A stretch of DNA of 64,000 bases from WHSW01 sp035296705 (GTDB lineage: Bacteria > Actinomycetota > Thermoleophilia > Solirubrobacterales > 70-9), in assembly GCA_035296705.1 (NCBI GenBank), contig DATHAL010000061.1:32545-96544 (forward strand), written 5' to 3'. A model generated the notes under the pieces. That model had not been told where the DNA came from. It ran no database searches and worked only from the letters and a program-made list of their open reading frames with translations. The translations under genes and the position numbers were made by a program. Shown here in pieces: positions 22,784-30,317 of this stretch (positions are counted from its first letter, which is position 1; each line of letters starts with the position of its first letter).

Positions 22784-24013
22784 ATGAACCACCCGGGATC
22801 AATCTCTCCCCCCGAAGCCCGCCGATTGATCGCGCTCGCCGTGCTGCTGGCGATCGCGATCGGCCTCCCCACGGTCGCGTGGTCGCGGGCCGCCGAACCC
22901 TCACCACAGACTCGAGCCACGCACGACACCCTGACGCCGGTCCTCCAGCGGGTGCTCTCACCGCCGCGCTGGTATCACGCCGACGACGGCCGGTTCCACC
23001 TCGAGTACGAACTCAGGCTCACCAACGCGGTTAGCGTGCCCACGAGCGTCACCTCGCTCGAGGTGCTTCGCGCCGGCGGCCACCGGGTCACCACCCTGTC
23101 GGGGGGAGGCCTCGAAGGGGCGATGAGCCTGCTTGGTACCCCCGACCAGCCCACCACTGAGCTCCCGCCCGCAACGGTCGGGATCGTCTGGGTCGACCTG
23201 AGCTTCGCCCATCGACGCCAGGTCCCGCGGCGGATCGAGCATCGGCTTGCCATCGACGTCGGCCCCGGCTACCCGGTCGGACCGAGCATCACCGACACCG
23301 GCGGGAAGGCGACGGTCGCCTCGAAGCCGGCAAGGGAGATCGGCCCCCCGCTTCGTGGCGGGCGGTGGGTCGCGATCATCGGCGCCCACCGGCGAGCGCT
23401 CCAGCCCGTCAACGGCGCGCTTCGCAACGGCCAGCGCTTCGCGGTCGATTGGTCGGCGCGGCTCGACGACGCCGGGCGGACCCACGTCGGCGATCCCAAC
23501 CAGAACCAGAGCTACTTCAACTACGGCCAGCCGGTGCTGGCGGTCAGCGCCGGCAAGGTGGTCGAAGCCGTCGATCGCTTCCCCGACCAAGTCCCCAACA
23601 ACCCGGGACCGCCGTCGGTCGAGGCCGCGGACGGCAACCACGTCATCCTCAAGCTCGGCAAGGGGGTGTTCGCCGGCTACGCGCACCTCGTTCCGGGCAG
23701 CGTCCGCGTCCATCGCGGCGACCGGGTGCGGGAGGGGCAGGTGCTCGGCAAGCTCGGCAACTCGGGGAACTCGAGCGGGCCGCACCTTCACTTCCAGCTC
23801 ATGAACCAACCCTCGCTGCTCGACGCCGACGGTCTTCCGTTCGTCCTCGACCGATTCACGCTTCGCGGTCGTGCCACTTCGCTCGAGGCGCTCATCGACG
23901 CCGATGCTGCCCCGCCCCCGGTGCCTCCGGTACCGATCGATCGCTCCGTTCACGGCCGGTTTCGCGATCGCGGGCTGGCCGATCTCGATGTGGTTACGCT
24001 GCCCAATGGGTGA
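22784..24013 (+). CDS. Secreted M23-family peptidase-like protein
   Basis: A 409-residue protein with a hydrophobic N-terminal segment (RLIALAVLLAIAIGLPTVAW, about 14-33) ending near AEPS, so it is secreted or anchored. Residues ~50-190 form a beta-rich region. The C-terminal M23 domain has GHL-like AGYAHLVPGSVRVHRGDRV and GNSGNSSGPHLHFQ (His334, His336). The usual H-x3-D zinc pair is replaced by R218-FAV-D222, although His202 lies upstream. It may therefore be a variant or inactive peptidase. ATG at 22784 is chosen because it places the signal segment near the N-terminus. It stands alone after the tRNA remnant. Confidence 0.8.
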   Translation: MNHPGSISPPEARRLIALAVLLAIAIGLPTVAWSRAAEPSPQTRATHDTLTPVLQRVLSPPRWYHADDGRFHLEYELRLTNAVSVPTSVTSLEVLRAGGHRVTTLSGGGLEGAMSLLGTPDQPTTELPPATVGIVWVDLSFAHRRQVPRRIEHRLAIDVGPGYPVGPSITDTGGKATVASKPAREIGPPLRGGRWVAIIGAHRRALQPVNGALRNGQRFAVDWSARLDDAGRTHVGDPNQNQSYFNYGQPVLAVSAGKVVEAVDRFPDQVPNNPGPPSVEAADGNHVILKLGKGVFAGYAHLVPGSVRVHRGDRVREGQVLGKLGNSGNSSGPHLHFQLMNQPSLLDADGLPFVLDRFTLRGRATSLEALIDADAAPPPVPPVPIDRSVHGRFRDRGLADLDVVTLPNG

Positions 24014-24437
24014 GCGGACCGGTGGCATCGGTGCTGCCGAAGAGCGCGCTACCTAACGCGCGGGTCGATCTGCGGCACGTCGCGCCATTCGCCGCGCGGG
24101 CAGCCGAGGGACGACGACGGGTTCTCGGTCGTGTGGCGGCCGCACCCGGATGAGCCACAGCCGTCCTCGGCCCAACCCCAGACCCCTGCGAGCAGCCTCG
24201 TTGATCGCTCATTTCAAGCAAGCTCGGCCGAGCTGGTAGCGATCGCGGGCCGTGTCGCCCTGAGCCAGTGAGCCGAGGTCGAGACCGGGCGGGACCGGGA
24301 TGCCCGTGAGCCACGCGAACGGAGGAACCGGGGCTCGGGAGTGGTGGCGTATCGGATCGGGTAAGCAGTACGCAGAGGTTGTCGGCTCAAGCAGAGGCGT
24401 CGAACACGACGCAGCGGCCCAGGACGAGGAGGTATCG
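24014..24437. other. Intergenic stretch without a supported gene
   Basis: About 420 bases between the M23 gene and the small gene at 24438. Open frames exist on both strands but none has a family-like product or a ribosome site. I see no RNA gene, terminator-grade hairpin or repeat I could defend. Confidence 0.5.
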
Positions 24438-24674
24438 ATGGCGGACGACGACAACGTTCGGTACGCGGACCATCCGAAGGAGAAGGAGGCGGATCGGTAC
24501 CGCAAGGCGGCCGAAGATGCTCTACAGCAACTCGACTGGACGATCGGCTACCTCCACGGGATCAGGAAGACGGAGATTTCGGCGGTGCTCGCCCGAAACC
24601 GCGCATATATCCGGAGCAATCTGATGGACCGTGAAGAGCAGCCGCTGCCGAGCCAGAAAACAGGAGAGCGCTAG
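24438..24674 (+). CDS. Small charged conserved-type protein, unknown function
   Basis: A 78-residue hydrophilic protein, mainly helical in appearance (EADRYRKAAEDALQQLDWTI then GYLHGIRKTEISAVLARNR). The start is fixed by GAGGAGGT seven bases ahead of the ATG; an open extension upstream lacks such a site. I believe similar short proteins occur in related actinobacteria but cannot name a family. It is 81 bases before the AlpA-like gene on the same strand. Confidence 0.6.
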   Translation: MADDDNVRYADHPKEKEADRYRKAAEDALQQLDWTIGYLHGIRKTEISAVLARNRAYIRSNLMDREEQPLPSQKTGER

Positions 24675-24755
24675 CCAGATGTCCAGCGCTCAGATCTGAC
24701 GTATCCGGATCGCCGTTGCCCCGGACTGCCGATCCCGACATAGGAGGTAGAGGGC

Positions 24756-24983
24756 ATGGAGCACAACATCGCACGACTAATGGAGTTGCCGCCGCGCCTC
24801 GATGAGGCTGACATCGTCCGGCGCGGCGAGCTTGGCCGAGCACTCGGTGTGCCGCAGTCGGAGGCACTCAAGTGCGTCCAGCGCAGCGACTTCCCCACGC
24901 CCGTGGCGTGGCTTCAAGCGCGGCCAGTGTGGGATCGGGCCGACGTCGAACGCTGGGCCGAGGAGCACGCGAGCACGGCCTAA
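24756..24983 (+). CDS. AlpA/excisionase-like DNA-binding protein
   Basis: A 75-residue winged-helix protein. The order of elements matches AlpA/Xis-type MerR-like domains: ADIVRRGELGRALGV (helix-turn-helix), VQRSDFPTPVAWLQARPVWD (wing with the family FP-x-P pattern) and RADVERWAEEHAS at the end. In mobile elements such proteins control excision, elsewhere they are small regulators. The ribosome site AGGAGGT precedes the ATG. No integrase is next to it. It lies in the accessory stretch downstream of the tRNA remnant. Confidence 0.65.
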   Translation: MEHNIARLMELPPRLDEADIVRRGELGRALGVPQSEALKCVQRSDFPTPVAWLQARPVWDRADVERWAEEHASTA

Positions 24984-25137
24984 TCGCGGTCAGTCCCGCA
25001 GCCCTGAAGCGAAACTTCGTCACCGGTCCTGGGCGGCCGCTGGGCGCGACGGTGCGCACCCTGAACACGCCGTCCGTTGCGCGGCTTTAAACGCGGCGGG
25101 CGTGCCGGTGCAAGAAGTGGATCCCGGCCGTTGAGGC

Positions 25138-25581
25138 TCAGCGGACGTCGGCCTTATCGGCTCGTGACCGTCCCTCTGAACCTCGCGGATAGAACACGAA
25201 TGTCTCCATCGCGATGTCCTCCTCGGTGTCGATGCCGCTGATGAAGGAGCGGACGGTGCGGCCGGTGATGCGCTCGACCGGGTCGACGAAGTCGCGGACC
25301 GTCGCGTACTGAAAGAACATCCGCACGTCGCGCAGGCGTTGGTGCTCTCCCATCTGGCGCAGGCTTTTCTCGGCCGGGGTGAAGCTCTCCTCGAGCGTAC
25401 AGACGAGGATGTCGGTCCCCGCCCAGTTCGACCGGGCCTTGACGGGGCCGCGCCCGAACTGATCCTTATAGAGGCGCACCATCGTTCGTGACACCTCGGC
25501 GAGCTTGCTGAGATGCGGGTCGCCGTCGCCTGCCTGCTCGCCCATGACTGCGGTCCTCTCCCCCTCGAGTTCCTCGTGCAC
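25138..25581 (-). CDS. DUF2294-family protein
   Basis: The 147-residue product carries the DUF2294 pattern: MVRLYKDQFGRGPVKARSNW, then DILVCTLEESFTPAEKSL and a later VERITGRTVRSFISGID. The molecular role is not known; the family is widespread as single-domain proteins. The start at 25581 follows a GGTACC region with weak ribosome site; an internal ATG twelve codons on is also possible. Its upstream region (25582-26002) is shared with the divergent anti-sigma-like gene. Confidence 0.7.
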   Translation of the reverse strand: MHEELEGERTAVMGEQAGDGDPHLSKLAEVSRTMVRLYKDQFGRGPVKARSNWAGTDILVCTLEESFTPAEKSLRQMGEHQRLRDVRMFFQYATVRDFVDPVERITGRTVRSFISGIDTEEDIAMETFVFYPRGSEGRSRADKADVR

Positions 25582-26002
25582 GGGTACCTTCGATCTCGCT
25601 TCTCCCGGTTAGGCCGCGCGATCAAGTGGGAGAAACGGAGCGTCTCGAAGGCCGGCTACTGCTGAGTACAGCTTAGCCGTTTGGAGCCGCACCCTGGCGT
25701 CGTCCGTCGCGTTGCGCCCAGAAGGAAGACCCCGCTGTCGAGGAGCTAATCCCTGCGCCCGGGGCCTCCAAGCAGACGCCGATGGCGCTTGAGAAGGGGG
25801 CTCTTGATGCACGGTAGGGCCACTCGATACGAGGCCAACCGAGATCCAGCTTACGCGGTTATCGACGCGTTCACGCCGGCCAGAGCGGGTAACGTGCCTA
25901 TATATGGGGATCGCTCGCAGGACGGGCACTCCCTGAAACGCAACGAGGACGAGTGTCGAGCTCGTACAGACGGGTATCGCGCGCGCCTTCGAAAGGAGAC
26001 AG
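25582..26002. other. Divergent intergenic region with a possible alternative-sigma promoter
   Basis: About 420 bases between DUF2294 (minus) and the anti-sigma-like gene (plus). Short open frames here are not family-like. An AT-rich patch CCTATATATGG occurs near 25898. The only element I would single out is the sigma-B-like pair at 25869-25892. Confidence 0.4.
25869..25892 (+). promoter_or_regulatory. Sigma-B/F-like promoter candidate
   Basis: GTTC, 14 bases, then GGGTAA resembles the GTTT-N14-GGGTAT pattern of general-stress sigma factors in Gram-positive bacteria. It sits 110 bases before an RsbW-like gene, the kind of gene such promoters often drive. Short motifs occur by chance, so this is tentative. 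Confidence 0.25.
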
Positions 26003-26434
26003 ATGGAACAACGAGCACAGCCGTGGTCGCTGGCCGGTCCGTCTGACATCGAGGCTTCTCTGGACAGCGAGCTCGAAGCTTCACGGAAGGCGCGGCGCCT
26101 GATCGACCGCCTGGGCGATGTTCTTCCGAGCGCGGTGCTGGCCGACCTGCGGACGGTCATCACGGAACTCGTCACGAACTGCGTCCAGCACGGCAGCGGC
26201 AGATCCATCGACGTCCGGATCGACGTCACGGCGGCCGGCGACGTGCATGGCTCCGTCAGCGACGGAGGCAGTGCGCCGATCTCGCTTTTGCCGTCGACCT
26301 CGGCCGAGGATCGAGGGCTCGGGCTGAACATCGTCGAAGCGCTGGCATCGCGCTGGGGTGTGTCCGCCCCGTCGAGCGATGTCTGGTTCGAGCTGGCCGC
26401 GCCGGACCGGGAGATGGCCCCGACCCGCGCCTAG
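26003..26434 (+). CDS. Anti-sigma-factor-like ATP-binding protein (RsbW/SpoIIAB family)
   Basis: A 143-residue GHKL ATPase-fold domain. The N-box is DLRTVITELVTNCVQHGSG (Glu, Asn and His present) and the G-box is DRGLGLNIVEALASRWG. Proteins of this size act as serine kinases and anti-sigma factors in partner switching, or as regulators of similar circuits. No sigma factor or anti-anti-sigma gene is adjacent, so the partner is unknown. The ribosome site AAAGGAGAC precedes the ATG. Confidence 0.82.
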   Translation: MEQRAQPWSLAGPSDIEASLDSELEASRKARRLIDRLGDVLPSAVLADLRTVITELVTNCVQHGSGRSIDVRIDVTAAGDVHGSVSDGGSAPISLLPSTSAEDRGLGLNIVEALASRWGVSAPSSDVWFELAAPDREMAPTRA

Positions 26435-26461
26435 CCGACAGCCCGAACCGCGGCGCCTTCC

Positions 26462-26881
26462 TCACCGATCATCCAGATCGATGCGGATCGTGATCTGTTG
26501 CGTGCCCACGAGCCGCAGCATCGAGTCGTTGACGGGTCGTCGCAGCCAACGCAGCCGCTCCTGCGGATCATCGCCGGGCAGGAGGTGCGCGGTCCCGGCG
26601 TGCCATGTCCGGCCGACCTTCACGCGAACGCGCGGGTCGGCCTGGATGTTCCTCACGTAGTCGGCTGCATAGCCGTGCTCGGTGACGATCCAGAACTCGC
26701 CGTCGCGCAGGCCGTTTCCGACGGGCGTTCGCCGGGCCACGCCGCTCTTGCGGCCCCGGGTCTCGAGCAGCGCCTGAGTGCGCGGCCAGAGTCCGTGCGC
26801 GAGCAGCGGCCGGAGGACCGGGTTGACCAGTCGGTTCGTGATGAACCGCGCTACCGCGCGCTTCTTGCCGCCCTCAGCCAC
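26462..26881 (-). CDS. Deazaflavin (F420)-dependent nitroreductase/quinone reductase (DDN family)
   Basis: A 139-residue DDN-type split-barrel protein. The family pattern LETRGRKSGVARRTPVG, then WIVTEHGYAADYVRNIQAD and PRVRVKVGRTWHAG, is clear. DDN proteins use reduced F420 to reduce quinones or nitroaromatics at the membrane. The GTG start at 26881 overlaps the SRPBCC gene by eight bases, and an open extension further upstream is that gene in another frame. It is the last gene of a four-gene minus-strand operon. Confidence 0.85.
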   Translation of the reverse strand: MAEGGKKRAVARFITNRLVNPVLRPLLAHGLWPRTQALLETRGRKSGVARRTPVGNGLRDGEFWIVTEHGYAADYVRNIQADPRVRVKVGRTWHAGTAHLLPGDDPQERLRWLRRPVNDSMLRLVGTQQITIRIDLDDR

Positions 26882-27413
26882 GGCGCCGGCCGGTGCGGCG
26901 ACGACTGCCGTAGTGCTCCGCAGGGCGGCGCGGGGCTCGGTGAGCTCGATCCGCCGTCGGCGGTTCGGCGCGCGCGAGCAGGGCGAGACGCGACAGCGCC
27001 TCGGCGAGCAACCGGCGCATCCATCGTGCGCCGCCCATCGCAAGCAGCAGGCGGTCGAGCGGACCCGCACGGTCGACCTCGGCACCGAGGGAGATCCGCG
27101 TGCGATCGCCGCCGAGCTCGTGGAGGTCCCATCTCACGGTCGCGGACGTGTGCCTGCCGAGGCGAGCGCTGCCGCACATCGATCGAGGCGGGTCCGCGGC
27201 CACGACCTCCGTCGCCACCGTCCTGCGGATCCCCAGCGGCCCGCGCAGGCGGACGACGCCGCCCGTGCGGGCGCCGAGCGGGCCGTGGAGCTCGACCACC
27301 TCAACGCCGCCGCCGGTCAGTCGCCAATGGTTCTCGAGATCGACTAGGAACGCGAACAGGTGCGAGCGCCGCGCGGCGACCGTCGTCTGCGCCTCGAGCC
27401 TCACGAGGAACAC
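26874..27413 (-). CDS. SRPBCC-family (START-like) protein
   Basis: A 179-residue helix-grip-fold protein. The N-terminal VFLVRLEAQTTVAARRSHLF and AFLVDLENHWRLTGGGVEVV, and the central VRWDLHELGGDRTRISLGAE, are typical of polyketide-cyclase/SRPBCC proteins that bind hydrophobic ligands. The C-terminal helix region is MRRLLAEALSRLALLAR. Start GTG at 27413; sequence upstream in frame is the antisense-like shadow of the DUF4383 gene. Ligand unknown. It lies between DUF4383 and the DDN reductase. Confidence 0.75.
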   Translation of the reverse strand: MFLVRLEAQTTVAARRSHLFAFLVDLENHWRLTGGGVEVVELHGPLGARTGGVVRLRGPLGIRRTVATEVVAADPPRSMCGSARLGRHTSATVRWDLHELGGDRTRISLGAEVDRAGPLDRLLLAMGGARWMRRLLAEALSRLALLARAEPPTADRAHRAPRRPAEHYGSRRRTGRRRG

Positions 27414-27451
27414 GGGTGGGACGCTGGATCGCCGCGCGGCACTCGGTCTAC

Positions 27452-27877
27452 CTATCGCGCGGTCGCCGGCGCCGTGGTCACCGGCTCGGGGCTTGCGAGG
27501 CCGGCGCCGATCCCGAGGACGCCGAGGACGAGGTGTAGGACGTTGTCCTCGGTGTTGACGGGGATGAAGCCGAGGATCGAGTCGCCGTCGCCGATCGCAA
27601 ACCCCCAGATCGCGACGATGATGTAGACGACGCCGATCACGAGCGCGTAGGTCCGCGAGGCGCGCGAGCCGGCCGTGTAGGCGAGCACCCCAACGGCACC
27701 GGTCGCGATGTGCACGAGGTTGTGCCACGCGTTCACGTCGAGGATCCCGAACACGCCGTCGACGTCGCCGGGGCTCCCGAACGAGGCGCTGTAGAAGAAG
27801 CCGATGATCCCGGCGATCACCAGCACGGCGCCGACCAGCCCTGCGTACAGCCGCGCGGGCGTTGTTGCTTCGGTCAT
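27452..27877 (-). CDS. DUF4383 membrane protein
   Basis: A 141-residue protein with four spans: LYAGLVGAVLVIAGIIGFFY, the AWHNLVHIATGAVGVLAYTA segment, YALVIGVVYIIVAIWGFAI and VLHLVLGVLGIGAGLA. The two histidine-containing segments (NLVHIATG, NVLHLVLG) are the DUF4383 signature and could hold a cofactor, but none is known. The ribosome site TAGGAGGAA overlaps the stop of the regulator gene ten bases upstream, so the two are probably coupled. Confidence 0.85.
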   Translation of the reverse strand: MTEATTPARLYAGLVGAVLVIAGIIGFFYSASFGSPGDVDGVFGILDVNAWHNLVHIATGAVGVLAYTAGSRASRTYALVIGVVYIIVAIWGFAIGDGDSILGFIPVNTEDNVLHLVLGVLGIGAGLASPEPVTTAPATAR

Positions 27878-27887
27878 TGCGTTCCTC

Positions 27888-28508
27888 CTAGTTTGGGTTT
27901 CCAAGGGCCAGTGGCGTCGAGCAGTTGCGCCGCACCGGGTCGTGATCCGATCCGCCGGCGCTGACACGGCTGCCCTCGAGGACGCCCTCGACGACGGCGT
28001 CCGCGAGCGCGCAGACGAGGGCCGGGTGCTCGGGCGCGACGAGCGGGCACGGACAGCCCGAGAGGCTGAGACGCCCGTCGATGACGCGAGCGCTGAAGCC
28101 GAGCCTCCCGAGCGCGTCCGTCAGGCGCGCCTCAACGGAGTCCTCCCCCTCCTGTAGCGACCAGCCTCGGCCCCATTCCGTCGCGACCGCCCGCAGCTCC
28201 TCCGGGTCCGCGTCAAGCCTCAGGATCGTGGACGCAAGCAGCGAGGAAAGGGAGAGGAGCTCATCGCCTTGCGGCGTCCATCCCGCCTCGAGCCGGTAGC
28301 GAACGGCCGGTCGGCCCGGACGCCCGCCGCCCGCGGTGATCCGGCGCACCGCGCCGGCGGCGACGAGCGCCGCGAGATGTGCGCGCGCCGTGTTCAGGTG
28401 CACACCGACGCCGGCGGCGACCTCGGCGGCGGTCGCATCGGGATGACTGTCCAGGTATCGGGCTACCGCCAGGCGAAACGGGTCCGCGAGTGCGTCGAGC
28501 CGCGGCAT
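27888..28508 (-). CDS. COG2345-type winged-helix regulator (SufR-like)
   Basis: A 206-residue regulator. The N-terminal winged helix is ALADPFRLAVARYLDSHPDA then AAEVAAGVGVHLNTARAHLA and a GRPGRPAVRYRLE wing. The C-terminal half ends with a cysteine-bearing region (SGCPCPLVAPEHPALVCALA) like the cluster-binding end of SufR-related proteins, so an Fe-S or metal sensor is possible. ATG at 28508 is preferred; an ATG at 28520 would start inside the palindrome just upstream. No clear ribosome site is seen, suggesting leaderless translation. It leads the DUF4383-SRPBCC-DDN operon. Confidence 0.8.
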   Translation of the reverse strand: MPRLDALADPFRLAVARYLDSHPDATAAEVAAGVGVHLNTARAHLAALVAAGAVRRITAGGGRPGRPAVRYRLEAGWTPQGDELLSLSSLLASTILRLDADPEELRAVATEWGRGWSLQEGEDSVEARLTDALGRLGFSARVIDGRLSLSGCPCPLVAPEHPALVCALADAVVEGVLEGSRVSAGGSDHDPVRRNCSTPLALGNPN

Positions 28509-28510
28509 AG

Positions 28511-28534
28511 TTGATTCCATCGTAATAGAATCAA
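28511..28534. promoter_or_regulatory. Operator-like palindrome TTGATTC-N10-GAATCAA
   Basis: A perfect 7-bp inverted repeat with a ten-base spacer lies immediately upstream of the regulator gene and 33 bases before the divergent DUF2231 start. Position and AT-rich composition make it the probable self-regulatory operator controlling both directions. The regulator-site link is inferred. Confidence 0.6.
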
Positions 28535-28566
28535 TCGTCCTGGCACGCGAGGACAAGGAGAGGACG

Positions 28567-29067
28567 ATGCTGTCGCTGCTCAGAGGCTGGCCCGGCAAGC
28601 CTTCGCACCCGCCGCTCACGGACGCCTCGATCGGGGCCTACACGGCGGGCGCGGCAATGCTGGTGGCGGGCCGGATCGGCATCGAGTCCGAGCAGATGGC
28701 GGTGGGGTCGCTGATCGCGATCTCGGTCGGGTTACTGCTGGCCGCGCCCACCGCCCTGACCGGCCTGCTCGACTGGCTCGACCTGCCGCGGGGGACGCCC
28801 GCCCGGACCGTCGCCACGTACCACCTCGTGATCATGCTCACCGCAACCGTGCTCTTCGCCCTCACCTGGCTCGCCCAGCGGCCCGGCTACAACGATGACG
28901 AGGTCCGGCTCGCAGCGCTGATCCTCGGCCTCGGCGCCGAAACGGTGCTCGCGGTCGGCGGCTACATCGGGGGGACGATCGTCTTCGTCTACGGAAACCG
29001 CGTCCTGAACCGGCCGGATGCGCCGATCGCCGACGCACTCGTGCCCGGGCGCGCGCAGGACGAGTAG
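28567..29067 (+). CDS. DUF2231 membrane protein
   Basis: A 166-residue protein with the DUF2231 arrangement: a short N-terminal GKPSHPPLTDASIGAYTAG segment followed by four spans (for example SLIAISVGLLLAAPTALTGL, YHLVIMLTATVLFALTW, LILGLGAETVLAVGGYIGG). Histidines His14 and His95 near membrane edges resemble cytochrome-type ligands in this family, but heme binding is unproven. AAGGAGAGG precedes the ATG. It is divergent from the COG2345 regulator, with the palindrome between them. Confidence 0.8.
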   Translation: MLSLLRGWPGKPSHPPLTDASIGAYTAGAAMLVAGRIGIESEQMAVGSLIAISVGLLLAAPTALTGLLDWLDLPRGTPARTVATYHLVIMLTATVLFALTWLAQRPGYNDDEVRLAALILGLGAETVLAVGGYIGGTIVFVYGNRVLNRPDAPIADALVPGRAQDE

Positions 29068-29141
29068 CTCAGACGGTCGGTCAAGTTCCACCCGTTGGGT
29101 GCCTATCCGGGCGCTCCTGCGCGGGACACGATGGACCCAGG

Positions 29142-29441
29142 GCCGCCGGCTCGGACACCAAGGTCACGATCAAGGGTGAGAACGGCGATTACTACGGCTA
29201 CGTGAAGAGCCCGGACCGCGACTGTGCGTCCGAGCGCACGGTGAAGGTGTTCGAGCAGCTCGGCTCGACTCAGGCCCCGCGTAACGACGTGAAGATCGGT
29301 TCCGACACCTCCGAGCCCAGCGGGACCAAGGCCATGTGGTCGATCGGCAACTCCGGCTACAAGAGCGGCAAGTTCTACGCCAAGGCCGCGAAGGTGCCGG
29401 GCCTCTGCAAGGCCGCGACCTCCGCCACGATCTCGCGCTGA
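29142..29441 (+). pseudogene. 5'-truncated secreted-protein gene
   Basis: The frame encodes a compact Lys/Gly/Ser-rich domain: SDTKVTIKGENGDYYGYVKS, KVFEQLGSTQ, IGSDTSEPSGTKAMWSIGN and GKFYAKAAKVPGLCKA, with cysteines at DRDCAS and GLCKAA. Proteins with this ending in related actinobacteria normally carry a signal peptide, but no hydrophobic leader or credible in-frame start is found upstream; the frame just runs back toward the DUF2231 stop. An internal ATG at 29202 would cut the domain. I read it as a gene that lost its 5' end. Confidence 0.5.
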
Positions 29442-29467
29442 CCACACCTCTCATCCCCATGGGCAAA

Positions 29468-29497
29468 GCGCCCCCGGTGGCTCAGCCGCCGGGGCGC
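29468..29497. terminator. Strong GC hairpin between convergent genes
   Basis: GCGCCCCCGGTGGC-TCA-GCCGCCGGGGCGC forms a stem of about 13 pairs with one bulge and one wobble. It lies between the truncated gene (plus) and the fibronectin-like gene (minus). On the minus strand it is followed by a short TTT. A shared terminator is likely. Confidence 0.6.
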
Positions 29498-29520
29498 CTG
29501 CGTGTCCGCTCGTCCGGCGC

Positions 29521-30261
29521 CTACGGCGCCGTCCGGAACTCAAGCTCGGAGATCGTCTGGTTGCCGCTCCGCTCGATCGCCTGCACCTCGAGCTTGTACT
29601 TCGTATCGGGCTCGAGGTACTCAGCCGGGATCGTGACGCTGTGCGCGCTCGCCGGGAGCTCCACCTGGAACGTGCGCAGCGGATTCTCGCGCTCGACGAT
29701 CGCGCGATAGCCGGCGATCTCGATGCCGCCCGAGTCCGGGACCGCGTCCCAGCTGGCCACCGCCGCGTCGGGCGCCACGACGCCGCCCTCGGGCGGTGAG
29801 GTGATCTTTGGGCCAGGCGGCGTGTCGTGGCTGAACCTCGCGCTGCCCACGAGCTTGCGCCCATCCGCGGTCCTGCCGACGAAGCGATACCTGCCCTCAG
29901 GGAACTTGCGCTTGAACTTCGCCAGCGGCAGTTCGGTGAAGGTCGGCTCCTCGCTTTCCGAGAAGAGCTCGGTGAGGCCGAGCCGCCCGAGCCGTCCTCG
30001 CGGCCCAACGTCGAGAATCCGCCTCCCGTTCGGGTCGGTGATCGTCATCGACCTCCACGCCTCGCCGTCGAGGAACACCTGGAGCCCCGCGTCCGCGTCG
30101 GTGGCGTTGACCTCGATGATCATCGTCGCCTCCTCGAGATGGATGGGCTTGGCGGCACGCCCAGCCGGCGAGCCCGGGGTCGACTGCGCGAGCGCGACCC
30201 CTCCGGCCAGCGCGCCAACGGCGAGCGTTGCGATCAGCGGCGTGCGTATGAGCTTCAACAT
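29521..30261 (-). CDS. Secreted protein with fibronectin III-like domain
   Basis: A 246-residue exported protein. The signal peptide is LIRTPLIATLAVGALAGGVA, ending near ALAQ. The C-terminal ~90 residues form a fibronectin type III-like domain (PKITSPPEGGVVAPDAAVAS, then ELPASAHSVTIPAEYLEPDT and KYKLEVQAIERSGNQTISEL). The middle region has no family I recognise. The ribosome site GAAGGGAGTGACC precedes the ATG at 30261. It diverges from the BrkB gene. Role outside the cell is unknown. Confidence 0.7.
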   Translation of the reverse strand: MLKLIRTPLIATLAVGALAGGVALAQSTPGSPAGRAAKPIHLEEATMIIEVNATDADAGLQVFLDGEAWRSMTITDPNGRRILDVGPRGRLGRLGLTELFSESEEPTFTELPLAKFKRKFPEGRYRFVGRTADGRKLVGSARFSHDTPPGPKITSPPEGGVVAPDAAVASWDAVPDSGGIEIAGYRAIVERENPLRTFQVELPASAHSVTIPAEYLEPDTKYKLEVQAIERSGNQTISELEFRTAP

Positions 30262-30317
30262 TGGGTCACTCCCTTCGAGTCGATGGCCCATTTCTAGCCA
30301 TGTTCGATGACAGCGCG

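Noticed and set aside
22263..22961. 232-codon minus-strand frame in the accessory gap
   Set aside because: Checked as a possible integrase remnant, but no recombinase motif (R...HxxR...Y) is visible and it runs antisense to the M23 start.
25609..26331. 240-codon minus-strand frame
   Set aside because: Mostly antisense to the anti-sigma-like gene; Ser/Arg-rich and without family similarity.
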